A stretch of DNA of 64,000 bases. It comes from a bacterium (GTDB lineage: Bacteria; Myxococcota_A; UBA9160; UBA4427). The DNA is taken from assembly GCA_024742285.1 (NCBI GenBank), contig JANSYR010000001.1, positions 124,001 to 188,000 of the forward strand. Direction: 5' to 3'. Both the position numbers and the translations under genes were made by a program. This document shows, one piece after another, positions 24,087 through 32,301 of this stretch. Numbering within the stretch: position 1 is the first letter of the stretch; each line of letters starts with the position of its first letter. The notes under the pieces are model-generated. The model made no database searches. It worked only from the letters and a program-made list of their open reading frames with translations, and was not told the origin of the DNA.

Positions 24087-24137
24087 CCTACGGGGGCCGC
24101 CTGCGGGACCCTGCGATCCCGACCGTCTCGCGCCGCT

Positions 24138-25577
24138 TCAGTCTGCCGCGGGCGCCGTGGACGTTGCGGGGGCCGCAGACGTCGTGGGCGCTGCGGGCGC
24201 CGCAGACGTCGTGGGCGCCGCAGGCGCTGCGGGCGCGGGTGCCTCGCAGGCACGCTCGAGGCGCGCCAGGACCTCGCACACCGGGGGAATCGAGCGACCC
24301 GCCGCGCCGGCGCCCGCCGCACGGAAGAGCTCGCCGCGCGCGAGCTTCGGATCCCCGGTCACGCTCGTGAGCACGGCCAGCGAGCCGGTCACGTGGGCGG
24401 CTGCGAGGCTCGTCCCGTTCCCGAACGCGAAGGCGCTCCCAGGGACCGTCGAGAGGACATCGACGCCGGGCGCCATCAGCTCGACCCAGGGTCCGCGATT
24501 ACTCGCCTCGAAGAGCCGGCCCTCGCGATCCACTGCGCCCACCCCGATCACGGAGGGATAGGCCGCGGGATAGCGGCGATCGCGCGTCCCTTCGTTCCCG
24601 GCGGCGGCCACGACGACGGCCCCGAGCTCCTCGAGGCGGGCGACACCCCGCTCGAGCAGGACGTTCGCCGGCCCCGAGAGCGAGAGGTTCACGATCTGCG
24701 CCTGGGCGTCCCAGGCCTGGTCGAGGCCCTGGAGCAGGTCGTAGATCGTACAGCGCCCGCCCGCGCCGGCCGTCGGACGGCAGACGGGGATCGAGACGAG
24801 CGCCGCCCCCGGAGCGACCCCGGCGATTCCGAAGCCGTTGTCTTCGATCGCGTTGATCACGCCGGCCATCAGCGTGCCGTGGACGCCGACCTCTCGCGCC
24901 GGTCCGCTGGCGAGCGGCACGATCCGGGCGGCGGAGAGGTCGCGGTGCTCGGTTTCCGGTGCGGAGTCGAGGAGCGCGACGGTCACGCCCTCGCCGCTCG
25001 AGATCATGCGTGCCTCGCGCACGCCGGTGACCGCCAGGCCGTATTGCAGGCTGGCGTAGGGGTCGGGCTCGACCTCCGCGGTGTCGGGCGCGTCGAGGGT
25101 CTCGATCTCCGCCGCAGCGCTCGCGTAGACGTCGTTCGGCACGAGGGCGCTGCCGTCGGGCAGGACGGTCACGAGCTGGTCGATCGGCGTTCCGGGCGGG
25201 CCGGCGATCCTCGCCACCGTCGCGCAGACCACCGGGCTCCAGTAGCTGTCGGCGACGCGGGTGTCGGGCGCGAGCTCGAGGTCCTGCGGAAGCTGACCCG
25301 ACGGGTCCTTCGGCAGCGCGAGGATCGCTTCGCTCGGACCGCCCGCCGCGGGCGAAGCACCCGTCGTTCCCGGCGCCGGCAGCGGCACGATCGAGCCGGG
25401 ATCGCCGGCCGTACGGCCCGCGCTGATCCCGGGTTCGGCGAGCTCGCTCACCGCCTGCGCGGCGGCGCCCAGCGCGAACGGACCACAAAGGGAATCGTCC
25501 CCTGCAAACGCGACGAACGGCGTGCCGAAGAGGCACGCCGCTGCGACGAGCGCGAGCTGCAGGGAACGTCGGATCAT
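24138..25577 (-). CDS. secreted S8 subtilisin-like serine protease
   Basis: A 479-aa protein with a signal peptide (MIRRSLQLALVAAACLFG...AFA). The catalytic domain is at about 190-445: Asp204 in TVALLDSAPETEH, His233 in VGVHGTLMAGVI, oxyanion Asn328 in AAAGNEG and Ser390 in GNGTSLAAAHVTG, so it should be active. Residues 27-185 are Pro/Ala-rich and show no I9 or fervidolysin-type prodomain pattern. The tail is an Ala-Pro-Thr-Ser repeat. It is the third gene of an ECF sigma/anti-sigma/protease operon; its ATG overlaps the anti-sigma stop (ATGA). The anti-sigma factor may supply the missing prodomain in trans (inference). Confidence 0.92.
   Translation of the reverse strand: MIRRSLQLALVAAACLFGTPFVAFAGDDSLCGPFALGAAAQAVSELAEPGISAGRTAGDPGSIVPLPAPGTTGASPAAGGPSEAILALPKDPSGQLPQDLELAPDTRVADSYWSPVVCATVARIAGPPGTPIDQLVTVLPDGSALVPNDVYASAAAEIETLDAPDTAEVEPDPYASLQYGLAVTGVREARMISSGEGVTVALLDSAPETEHRDLSAARIVPLASGPAREVGVHGTLMAGVINAIEDNGFGIAGVAPGAALVSIPVCRPTAGAGGRCTIYDLLQGLDQAWDAQAQIVNLSLSGPANVLLERGVARLEELGAVVVAAAGNEGTRDRRYPAAYPSVIGVGAVDREGRLFEASNRGPWVELMAPGVDVLSTVPGSAFAFGNGTSLAAAHVTGSLAVLTSVTGDPKLARGELFRAAGAGAAGRSIPPVCEVLARLERACEAPAPAAPAAPTTSAAPAAPTTSAAPATSTAPAAD
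24172..24218. repeat. 27-bp coding repeat in the protease tail
   Basis: The 20-mer GCCGCAGACGTCGTGGGCGC occurs at 24172-24191 and 24199-24218, a 27-nt period that codes for the 9-residue unit AAPTTSAAP near the C-terminus of the subtilase. Weaker copies flank it. Such Ala/Pro/Thr tails act as flexible linkers or wall-spanning segments, and the number of copies may vary between strains. Confidence 0.8.
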
Positions 25578-26407
25578 GGCGAGGCAGGCTCCGCGAAGAG
25601 GGCGAGCGGCGTCGGCCCCTCCCTGAGTCGGGACGCGATCACCTGGAGGTCCGCCTCGGCTTCGGGCCCTTCGATGCCCGTCGCGCGCAGACGGTACCGA
25701 CCCACGCTGGACGGACCGGACACGATCTCGAGCCCCGCCGCGCGCAGCCCTTCCCCGATCTCCCGGGCGGTCACGCCTTCGACGAAGACCACGTCGAGGA
25801 GCGCGCCGGAAGCGACTTCCGCCGGCGCCGACGCGAGGGTGTAGTCGGCGCTCTGCACGAAGGGGTTCTCGACCACGGCGCCGCCGAGGAGGCCGAGGCC
25901 GAAGATCGCGGCGGCCGCGGCGGCGATCTGAACCGGACGGATGCCCCAGGGGCCGCGGACGACGTCGTCCACCGCGGAATCCGTTCGGATCTCCGCTTCC
26001 CGCTCACGCTCTTCGCTCAGCACCCAGCGGGTCAGCTCGCGGACTTCGTCCTCGGTCAGCGGCGCGGCGGCTTCGATCGGGACGACCTCCGCCTCGGCGG
26101 GCGAGGCGGACGGCGCGGGAAACGGGGGGGCCGTGTCGACTCCATCGGCCTCGCCGGCGTCGATTCGCGCCGTGATCTCGTCGAAGACCCGGTCGGGATC
26201 CGGCAGGGCGACATCGATCTCGAAGGGCGCGCCGGAGATCATGTCGAGCTCGGCGCGACAGTCCGCGCACTCCGCGGCGTGGGCCTCGACGGCGCCCCGC
26301 TGCCGGGCGTCGAGCAGGCGTTCGCCTCGCTCGTCGGTCTCCCCGTACCAGGGAATCCAGCCGAGAACGCTCTGCGGACAGCGAATCGATCGCGCCTCTC
26401 TCGTCAT
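25574..26407 (-). CDS. membrane anti-sigma factor with a subtilase-prodomain-like periplasmic domain
   Basis: A 277-aa protein. It has the zinc-binding anti-sigma motif His43-x3-Cys47-x2-Cys50 (EAHAAECADC) and one membrane helix at about 156-178 (PVQIAAAAAAIFGLGLLGGA). Its periplasmic part at 203-275 has a strand-helix-strand-strand-helix-strand order: LLDVVFVEG, TAREIGEGLRAAG, LEIVSGPSSVGRYRLRAT, ADLQVIASRLREG, LALFAEPAS. That order and the closing 'FAEP' resemble the I9/fervidolysin prodomains that fold and inhibit subtilases. It would hold the ECF factor at the membrane. ATGA overlaps join it to the sigma gene before and the protease gene after. The prodomain call is inference. Confidence 0.85.
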   Translation of the reverse strand: MTREARSIRCPQSVLGWIPWYGETDERGERLLDARQRGAVEAHAAECADCRAELDMISGAPFEIDVALPDPDRVFDEITARIDAGEADGVDTAPPFPAPSASPAEAEVVPIEAAAPLTEDEVRELTRWVLSEEREREAEIRTDSAVDDVVRGPWGIRPVQIAAAAAAIFGLGLLGGAVVENPFVQSADYTLASAPAEVASGALLDVVFVEGVTAREIGEGLRAAGLEIVSGPSSVGRYRLRATGIEGPEAEADLQVIASRLREGPTPLALFAEPASP

Positions 26408-27009
26408 GCCCCCTCCTGATCCATCGCGCCCTCCGGCGCCGAGCCCATCATCCGTCGGAGCGCGCGTCGCGCCCGCGAAACCCGGGTCTTCACGGTCTCC
26501 CGCGTGACCCGCTGCCGCTCCGCCACTTCTTCCAGGGACTGCCCCTCGATCACCGTCCAGAGGAGCGCATCCCGCTGATCGGAAGGGATCCGGTCGAGCA
26601 TCCGCCCGACGCGCCGCAATTCTTCCCGTGCATCCAGCTGAGTCGCCGATGCACGCTCTTCCGGGACCTGCGCGATCACCTCGTCTTCGGTCGCGATCAC
26701 CCGCGAACGCTTCAAGCGGCCGCGTTGGCGCAGGGCCTCGAGGCACTTGAAGCGCGCGATGCCGAAGATCCAGCTCGAGATCTTCGATTCGCCCCGAAAG
26801 GTCGGGGCGCTCGCCCAGACCTCGAGAAAGACGTCGCTGGTGATCTCTCGCGCCAGTTCCTGATCCTCCAACCTACGACGTACAAAGACGAAAACGCGCG
26901 GGTAGTAACGGTCGAAGAGCGACCGGTACGCGTCCCGGTCCCGACGGGCGGCCACGGCCTCGAGCAGCTGCGCGTCCTGGTCGTTCCGGCCCTCCGCCTT
27001 CTGATTCAT
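26404..27009 (-). CDS. ECF-type RNA polymerase sigma factor (protease operon)
   Basis: A 201-aa sigma factor. Region 2: ELAREITSDVFLEVWASAPTF, cited as 'AREITSDVFLEVWASAP', and SWIFGIARFKCLEALRQRGR. Region 4: DQRDALLWTVIEGQSLEEVAERQRVTRETVKTRV, cited as 'SLEEVAERQRVTRETVKTRV'. The product recruits RNA polymerase to its target promoters once released by the anti-sigma factor encoded next (ATGA overlap at 26404-26407). It heads the sigma/anti-sigma/subtilase operon, and autoregulation is likely. I could not identify a convincing ECF -35/-10 pair in the 182 bp upstream (27010-27191). Confidence 0.92.
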   Translation of the reverse strand: MNQKAEGRNDQDAQLLEAVAARRDRDAYRSLFDRYYPRVFVFVRRRLEDQELAREITSDVFLEVWASAPTFRGESKISSWIFGIARFKCLEALRQRGRLKRSRVIATEDEVIAQVPEERASATQLDAREELRRVGRMLDRIPSDQRDALLWTVIEGQSLEEVAERQRVTRETVKTRVSRARRALRRMMGSAPEGAMDQEGA

Positions 27010-27191
27010 CCGAGTCGTTTCCGTAGGTCGTCGCGAGCGGCGATCGGGTGCCCGAAACCGCTCCGGTCCGTGAAGAAAACCCGCCCCTCCGGAAGGGCCG
27101 GCTCACACGACCGAGGTTACCCGGAAACGCGCGAGCAGCGGACCTCGCGGACGTTGGGACCCGGCCCGTCCCGGATGATTGCCCCGCGGGT

Positions 27192-27659
27192 CTAGCGTGC
27201 GCGGGCGGGGCGGCCACCGGGGACGACCGGTCGCGGTTCGGGCGGCGGCGGGGCGCCGGGCAGGCCGAAGCCGGGCTCGGTCGAGCCGCCGCGCGGTCCC
27301 GGGATCACGGGGCGAGTCCCGGGCGAATCCGCGAGGGCTCGCTGGCAGGCGGAGCCCCCAGCCTCGCAGGCGCCCGGATAGCGAACCGCCGTGGCGGCGC
27401 TCGGCGCCGGGCGTGCCGGCGCCCCGGGCGCCGCAGCGACGTCGTTCGGGCTGAAGAAGCTCTGGAGCGGACCGACCATGTCCATCGGAGAGGCGCTCCC
27501 ACTCCCGGGAGCCGCCGTTCCCGACACCGCTTCCCGCGGCTCCGCGCAGGGGCCGGGCGGGGCCAGACCCGCAGGCAGCTCGGCGGTGGCGCTCGACGCG
27601 ATCCAGAAGATCGAGGCCGCGACGAAGGCGCACTTCCGCGTCAGGAGGGAGGGTCGCAT
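27192..27659 (-). CDS. small secreted proline-rich protein
   Basis: A 155-aa protein with a signal peptide (RKCAFVAASIFWIASSATA) and a mature part very rich in Pro, Gly and Ala (GPRGGSTEPGFGLPGAPPPP), with no recognisable domain. Two Cys pairs are present (GPCAEP; GACEAGGSACQRAL). Function unknown. It is on the same strand and directly upstream of the ECF sigma operon (182 bp), so it could be a surface target or part of the same regulon. The coding call rests on the signal peptide and the reasonable length. Confidence 0.55.
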   Translation of the reverse strand: MRPSLLTRKCAFVAASIFWIASSATAELPAGLAPPGPCAEPREAVSGTAAPGSGSASPMDMVGPLQSFFSPNDVAAAPGAPARPAPSAATAVRYPGACEAGGSACQRALADSPGTRPVIPGPRGGSTEPGFGLPGAPPPPEPRPVVPGGRPARAR

Positions 27660-27722
27660 GCCGGCATCCTAGCAGGACCTGGGGCCCATATGGGTGCAAA
27701 AACCACCATTTCAACCACCACT

Positions 27723-29375
27723 TCAGCCACCGAGGCCGACCCGGACCGAGAGCCCGAAGAGATCCCGGGTGTAGTCGAAGACTTCGGCGCTCGAGCGATT
27801 GCGGGTCCGGCTGTAGCGGGCCGTGACCCGCAGGTGCTCGCCGATCGCCCGCGAGAGGGAGATCCGAACGCCCGTCTCGTGCTCTTCGCGATCGTCGTCG
27901 TCTGGTACGAGCGTGCCCGGATCCGGGAAGACCGTCGGATTGCCATAGGGCACCCAGGCGTAGCGACCGCTCACCCGCAGACCGATCTCGAAGGGCAGCG
28001 TCGCACCGACCCCGACCTCGATCTGGTGGCGTTGATGGTCGTATTCGCTGCCCTCGCTCCAATAGCGCTGGTAACGGTACTCGCCTTCGAGCCACCCGTC
28101 TTCGACGCCGGGAACCCGTAGCGCGAGCGGGGCGTGGTGGAGCGCGCTCGCGCTCACGCCGACCCCGTCGCGGTCGGTCGCCTCCTCCTCGTTCCGGTCG
28201 GGCGGCGGCAGCGCGAGATCGAAGCGCTCGTACTTGTAGTCGTCGACGCCGACGGAGGTCCCCAGGATCGTGTACTGCCCGCCCTTCCACGGCTTGAAGA
28301 TCGAGGCACCGACGACGTGGCTGATCACGAAGGGGTCGAGGTTCTGGTCGCGCGGCGCGTCGATGAACGGCGCGTCGAAGTCGTACTGCAGACGCAGCGA
28401 GGCGTCGGTCTCCGGGATCGCGCGATCGAGCCAGAAGGTGAGTCCGGGGGCGAGCGTGTCGAACTGCTCGAGATCGACGTGCTCGGAGCCGGCGAAGCGG
28501 AGCGTCCCGCCACCGGTCACCTCCTCGAACTCGAGGAAAGAAGCGCCGGCGTCGAGGAACCAGAAACCACGAACGTCGCTCTGGCCGGACACTTCGCTCG
28601 GCAGGCCGACGCCGCGTCCGCGGAGAAGCGCATTGTCATCGACCTCGAGGCCGAGCTCCGCCGTCACCCACCAGGGAACGTCGCCCCCGCTCTCCATCTC
28701 TTCGAGCGCCCGCGCCGCTTCGGTCGCCCACGGCGTTCCGGGATGCTCCTGCACGACCTTCTCGAAGGCCTCGCGCGCACGCACCGGTTCCTCGGCACCC
28801 AGCCGCGCGCGCCCCAGGAAGAACGAGGCCATCGGCTCGACCGGCGCCTCCGACAGCTGCGAGGCCGCGTCGAGCCGACCCACCGATGCCACGTAGTCGG
28901 TCTGTGCGTAGGCCACGAGTCCCGAGTAGAGCAGGAACTCCGCGCGATCCCCGTCGCTCGCCCCCGCCCGCGTCAGGGCCTCCGCCGCGTCGTCGATCCG
29001 ACCCGCGTGGTAGTAGGCCATCCCCAGAAAGAGATCGACCCCAGGGACGAGCGGGTCGAGGTCCCGGGCGTCCTCGAGACTCGCGATCGCACGACGGAAG
29101 TCCTGGAGACGGATCGAGCAGAGCCCGTCGCGAAGCGCGACTTCCGCGTCGTCGGCCGGGTCGCCCTGCACCCGCGCGAGCACCTCGAGGGCCGGCCCGC
29201 ATCGTCCCTCGTCGGCGAGCCGCAGTCCGAGCGAACGCTCCGCCTCGTCTGCGACGGCCGTGAACGCGACGAAACCGATCGTCACGACGACGAGGGTCGC
29301 GAGCCGAACGGCGCCGACGGGGAAGACGGCGACGCATCCGTCAGCGGGTCGCTTCACGGGAGCGGCGGGGAGCAT
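27723..29375 (-). CDS. TPR / outer-membrane beta-barrel protein
   Basis: A 550-aa exported protein. After the signal segment (LATLVVVTIGFVAFTAVA) come TPR-like helices at about 50-245: LRDGLCSIRLQDFRRAIASLE, cited as 'CSIRLQDFRRAIASLEDA', LGMAYYHAGRIDDAAEALTRA and ASFFLGRARLGAEEPVRAREAF in part. Residues 255-550 are alternating amphipathic strands of a predicted beta-barrel (WVTAELGLEVDDNAL, GWLEGEYRYQRYWSEGSEY, GLRVSGRYAWVPYGNP, HLRVTARYSRTRNRSS). The architecture recalls surface-lipoprotein-assembly-modifier proteins, but the match is loose. I chose ATG 29375, just before the signal peptide. Divergent from the kinase gene over 253 bp without other features. Confidence 0.72.
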   Translation of the reverse strand: MLPAAPVKRPADGCVAVFPVGAVRLATLVVVTIGFVAFTAVADEAERSLGLRLADEGRCGPALEVLARVQGDPADDAEVALRDGLCSIRLQDFRRAIASLEDARDLDPLVPGVDLFLGMAYYHAGRIDDAAEALTRAGASDGDRAEFLLYSGLVAYAQTDYVASVGRLDAASQLSEAPVEPMASFFLGRARLGAEEPVRAREAFEKVVQEHPGTPWATEAARALEEMESGGDVPWWVTAELGLEVDDNALLRGRGVGLPSEVSGQSDVRGFWFLDAGASFLEFEEVTGGGTLRFAGSEHVDLEQFDTLAPGLTFWLDRAIPETDASLRLQYDFDAPFIDAPRDQNLDPFVISHVVGASIFKPWKGGQYTILGTSVGVDDYKYERFDLALPPPDRNEEEATDRDGVGVSASALHHAPLALRVPGVEDGWLEGEYRYQRYWSEGSEYDHQRHQIEVGVGATLPFEIGLRVSGRYAWVPYGNPTVFPDPGTLVPDDDDREEHETGVRISLSRAIGEHLRVTARYSRTRNRSSAEVFDYTRDLFGLSVRVGLGG

Positions 29376-29628
29376 CGGGCGCGGCAAGGGCAAACGGGGT
29401 CGGATCCTCGGGTCGGGTGCAGAGTCGTGAGCGATCCCGATCCTGGCCTCGGGTTCGTCGCGCGAAGGTACCCCGGTCGGGACAGCGAGACACATCGATG
29501 CGAAACCGGGAAGGCGACGGAATGCCAAGACTTTCGTGGGCTAAGTTCCGATCCAGGACACCAAGGGCCGGCGCACGCCCCCGCTTCCGCCCGGTCCGCT
29601 CACCGTCGCCAGGAGGGCGCCGCACATC

Positions 29629-30621
29629 ATGGCCAGGCTCTTCCCGCATCCCCAGGACAAGTATCCCGTCATCCACATCGAGGACACGGACCTCGATCTG
29701 CCGAAGCACGTCCGCAACACAGACATGCGGTACACGCAGTTCAAGACGATCGCGAAGGGCGGCAAGTGCCTGATCCAATCCTGCAAGGACTATCACCTTT
29801 CCCGGGTCGTGGCCTACAAGAGCCTGCTGAAGGAGATCGCCGACGACCCCTTCGAACAGAACCGCTTCCTGCGCGAGGCGCGGGTCACGGCGATGCTCCA
29901 GCATCCCAACACGATCCCGATCTACGAACTCTCCCGAGACAACCGCGGCCACTACTACTTCACGATGAAGCTCGTCGAGGGCTACACGCTTCGCGAGGTG
30001 ATCGACCTCTCGATCGAAGAGGGCACCCAGGCGGTCGACGGATACGGCTTCCACCGCATGGTGACGCTCCTCATCCAGGTCGCGAACGCCCTCGACTACG
30101 CCCATAGCCACGGCGTCGTCCATCGTGACGTGAAGCCCGCCAACATCCTGATGGGCCCCTTCGGCGAGGTCCTGCTCCTCGACTGGGGCCTCGCGAAGGT
30201 CTGGAGCGAAGCGCCGGAGGAGACGCCGGAGATGCCGCTCCTCGGCGACGCCGACCCGTCGCTCACGGCCCAGGGCAAGCTGCAGGGCACCGCCCACTAC
30301 ATGTCGCCGGAGCAGGTCGAGCAGTCGAAGGACCTCGACCATCGCTCCGACGTCTACTCGATGGGCGCCGTGCTCTACGAGATCCTCGCCGGCCGCACGA
30401 CCTTCGAGGGCGAGAAGGTTTCCGAGGTGCTCGCCCAGGTCCGCAACGACCTGCCGCCGAAACCCTCCGAAGTCGCCCCGGACCGCGACATCCCTCAGGC
30501 GCTCGAAGACATCTGCATGCAGTGCATCGCCAAGGACCCCGACGAGCGAATCCAGTCGGCCCGCCGCCTCGTCGCCCAGCTCCGCAGCTGGCGCCTCCGC
30601 TGGGCCTCCGAGACGAGTTAG
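29629..30621 (+). CDS. Hanks-type serine/threonine protein kinase
   Basis: A 330-aa soluble kinase. Lys64 in VVAYKSLL, Glu83 in the C-helix EARVTAMLQHPN, catalytic loop HRDVKPANIL (Asp167, Asn172), LLLDWGLAK (metal Asp185; DWG instead of DFG, common in bacteria) and the activation segment GTAHYMSPEQ are all present. The Gly-rich loop is atypical: TIAKGGKCLIQS lacks the last glycine of GxGxxG. No membrane helix or sensor domain follows the kinase fold, so it is cytoplasmic. It phosphorylates Ser/Thr of unknown targets. It is divergent from the TPR/beta-barrel gene, which may be functionally linked. Confidence 0.9.
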   Translation: MARLFPHPQDKYPVIHIEDTDLDLPKHVRNTDMRYTQFKTIAKGGKCLIQSCKDYHLSRVVAYKSLLKEIADDPFEQNRFLREARVTAMLQHPNTIPIYELSRDNRGHYYFTMKLVEGYTLREVIDLSIEEGTQAVDGYGFHRMVTLLIQVANALDYAHSHGVVHRDVKPANILMGPFGEVLLLDWGLAKVWSEAPEETPEMPLLGDADPSLTAQGKLQGTAHYMSPEQVEQSKDLDHRSDVYSMGAVLYEILAGRTTFEGEKVSEVLAQVRNDLPPKPSEVAPDRDIPQALEDICMQCIAKDPDERIQSARRLVAQLRSWRLRWASETS

Positions 30622-30716
30622 GCGTTCGCCGAACCCGCCGATCCGAGACCCGAGCCCTCAGCGCGAGTCGCGTCCCAGAAAGGACGCGACGAGAGGCGCT
30701 TCGCGCCGACCGATAA

Positions 30717-31469
30717 TCAGTGAATCGTCCGCCCACCCGTGACGAGCAGGTGCTCTCCCGTGACGTACGAGGCGCCCGGGCTCGCGAGGAACGAGACGGC
30801 GTGGGCGATGTCCTCGGGCTCACCGATCCGGCCGGCCGGGACGGAGGCGATCGACTTCTCGATGCGCTCCTTCGGCATCGCGTCGGTGAGCGGCGTGCGG
30901 ATGATGCCGGGGCAGACGGCGTTCACGGTGATGCCGTGCTTCGCGACGTCGAGCGCCAGGGCCTTCGTGAAGCCGAGCAGACCCGCCTTCGCCGCGGAGT
31001 ACTCGGTCATCCCCGGCGCGGACAGGAAAGCCCGCTCCGAGCTGGTGTTGATGATCCGACCGGCACCCCGCTCGATCATCTCCGGAAGAACCAGCCGGCT
31101 GCAATCCGCGGCGACGCGTAGATTGAGATCGAGATAGGCGTCCCACTGCGCCGCATCGGCCTTCGGGAACGTCTTCGGCGTCCCACCGGCGGCGCCGCCC
31201 GCGTTGTTGTGCAGGATCTCGAGGAAGCCGAGCGCCTCCCGCAGGCGATCGAAGGCCGCCGAGGTCGCCTCGCGATCGGTCAGATCGACCGCGATTGCCT
31301 CACAGCGTCGCCCCTCCTGCTCGACCAGCGACTGCGTCTCGGCGAGCGCCTCCTCCTTCAGGTCGAGCACGCCGACCTCCGCCCCGTCGCGGGCCAGGCG
31401 GATCGCGCAGGCACGCCCGATGCCCCCGGCGGATCCGGTGACGACGGCGACCTTGCCTTCGAGACTCAT
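30717..31469 (-). CDS. SDR family oxidoreductase
   Basis: A 250-aa classical short-chain dehydrogenase. NAD(P) motif TGSAGGIGRA, Asp in VLDLKEEAL (suggests NAD+), LHNNAGG, catalytic YSAAKAG, and the end VTGEHLLVTGGRTIH. It oxidises an alcohol or reduces a ketone in the cytoplasm; the substrate is unknown. It is the last of a three-gene minus-strand run (alkylsulfatase-like MBL protein, SDR, SDR) with gaps of 69 and 19 bp, so it likely acts on the same compound as the other two. No gene is seen in the 95 bp between it and the kinase gene. Confidence 0.92.
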   Translation of the reverse strand: MSLEGKVAVVTGSAGGIGRACAIRLARDGAEVGVLDLKEEALAETQSLVEQEGRRCEAIAVDLTDREATSAAFDRLREALGFLEILHNNAGGAAGGTPKTFPKADAAQWDAYLDLNLRVAADCSRLVLPEMIERGAGRIINTSSERAFLSAPGMTEYSAAKAGLLGFTKALALDVAKHGITVNAVCPGIIRTPLTDAMPKERIEKSIASVPAGRIGEPEDIAHAVSFLASPGASYVTGEHLLVTGGRTIH

Positions 31470-31488
31470 CGCGATCCTCCTCGGCCCT

Positions 31489-32232
31489 TCAGCAGCACGA
31501 CTGCCCGCCGTCGACGCAGATCGTCTGACCGGTGATGAACTTCGCGAGCGGGCTCGCCAGGAAGACGTAGAGCGGCGCCACGTCCTCCGGCGTCCCCCAA
31601 CGCTTCATGGGCGTGCGTTCGATCTCGGGATCCTCGAACTCGGTTCCCCTCATGCCTTCGGTCATGTTGCTCAGGACGAGACCCGGCGCGGCAGCGTTCA
31701 CGCGGACGTTCTCCTGCGCCCAGGCCGCCGCCATGTTCTTCGTCATCTGCACGACCGCCGCCTTCGCCGCGCCGTAGCCCGGCACGACGGTCACGGCGCG
31801 GAACGCGGACATGCTCGCCATGTTCAGCACGCTCCCCCCGCCCTCGATCGCGCTCTGCGAGATCCGGTCCTTGAGCCTCACCGCGAGTCGGAACGACCCG
31901 AAGAGATGGAGCGACACCGCGCGCTGGAACACCTCGGGCTCCCACTCGTTCTCCGCCATGAGCGACGCCCCCGCGTTGTTCACGAGTACGTCGAGGGAAT
32001 CGAAGGAAGCCGCGAGCTCGTCGAGCCCCGCCTCGTCGGTCATCTCCGCCTGCCGGTAGCCGAAGCCCGAGAGGTCCGATTCGTATTCCGAAGCGCTGGC
32101 GCGCCGGCCGGTCACGGTCACCTGCGCGTTGGCTTCCGCGAAGGCCCGGGCGATTCCCAGGCCGATCCCGTTCGAGCCACCGGTGACGAGGACCGTCGCC
32201 CCGCCGAAATCGAAGCTCGTCTCAACCTTCAT
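31489..32232 (-). CDS. SDR family oxidoreductase
   Basis: A 247-aa classical SDR. TGGSNGIGLG at the N-terminus, then VTGRRASASE (Arg after the second strand, suggests NADP), LVNNAGAS, catalytic YGAAKAA and TGQTICVDGGQSCC at the end. GAGG lies 5 nt before the ATG. It is the middle gene of the MBL-SDR-SDR run. Having two different SDRs, with NADP- and NAD-type pockets, could allow two successive redox steps or an epimerisation; this is inference. Confidence 0.92.
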   Translation of the reverse strand: MKVETSFDFGGATVLVTGGSNGIGLGIARAFAEANAQVTVTGRRASASEYESDLSGFGYRQAEMTDEAGLDELAASFDSLDVLVNNAGASLMAENEWEPEVFQRAVSLHLFGSFRLAVRLKDRISQSAIEGGGSVLNMASMSAFRAVTVVPGYGAAKAAVVQMTKNMAAAWAQENVRVNAAAPGLVLSNMTEGMRGTEFEDPEIERTPMKRWGTPEDVAPLYVFLASPLAKFITGQTICVDGGQSCC

Positions 32233-32301
32233 CGTTCCCTCGCCTCCCGCCCCGGCGCCGTCGCGCGGCGCCGCGTCGTTTCTCGTCCATGCCCGTCGGT
32301 T

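Noticed and set aside
27010-27191. ECF-type autoregulatory promoter before the sigma gene
   Set aside because: I looked for a GGAAC-like -35 and CGTC-like -10 at proper spacing; only loose matches (GGTAACC) with wrong spacing were found.
27660-27722. CCCATATGGG palindrome and ACCACC repeats as a terminator
   Set aside because: The 10-bp palindrome has no loop, and the repeats lie in a 63-bp gap between two minus-strand genes; too weak to call.
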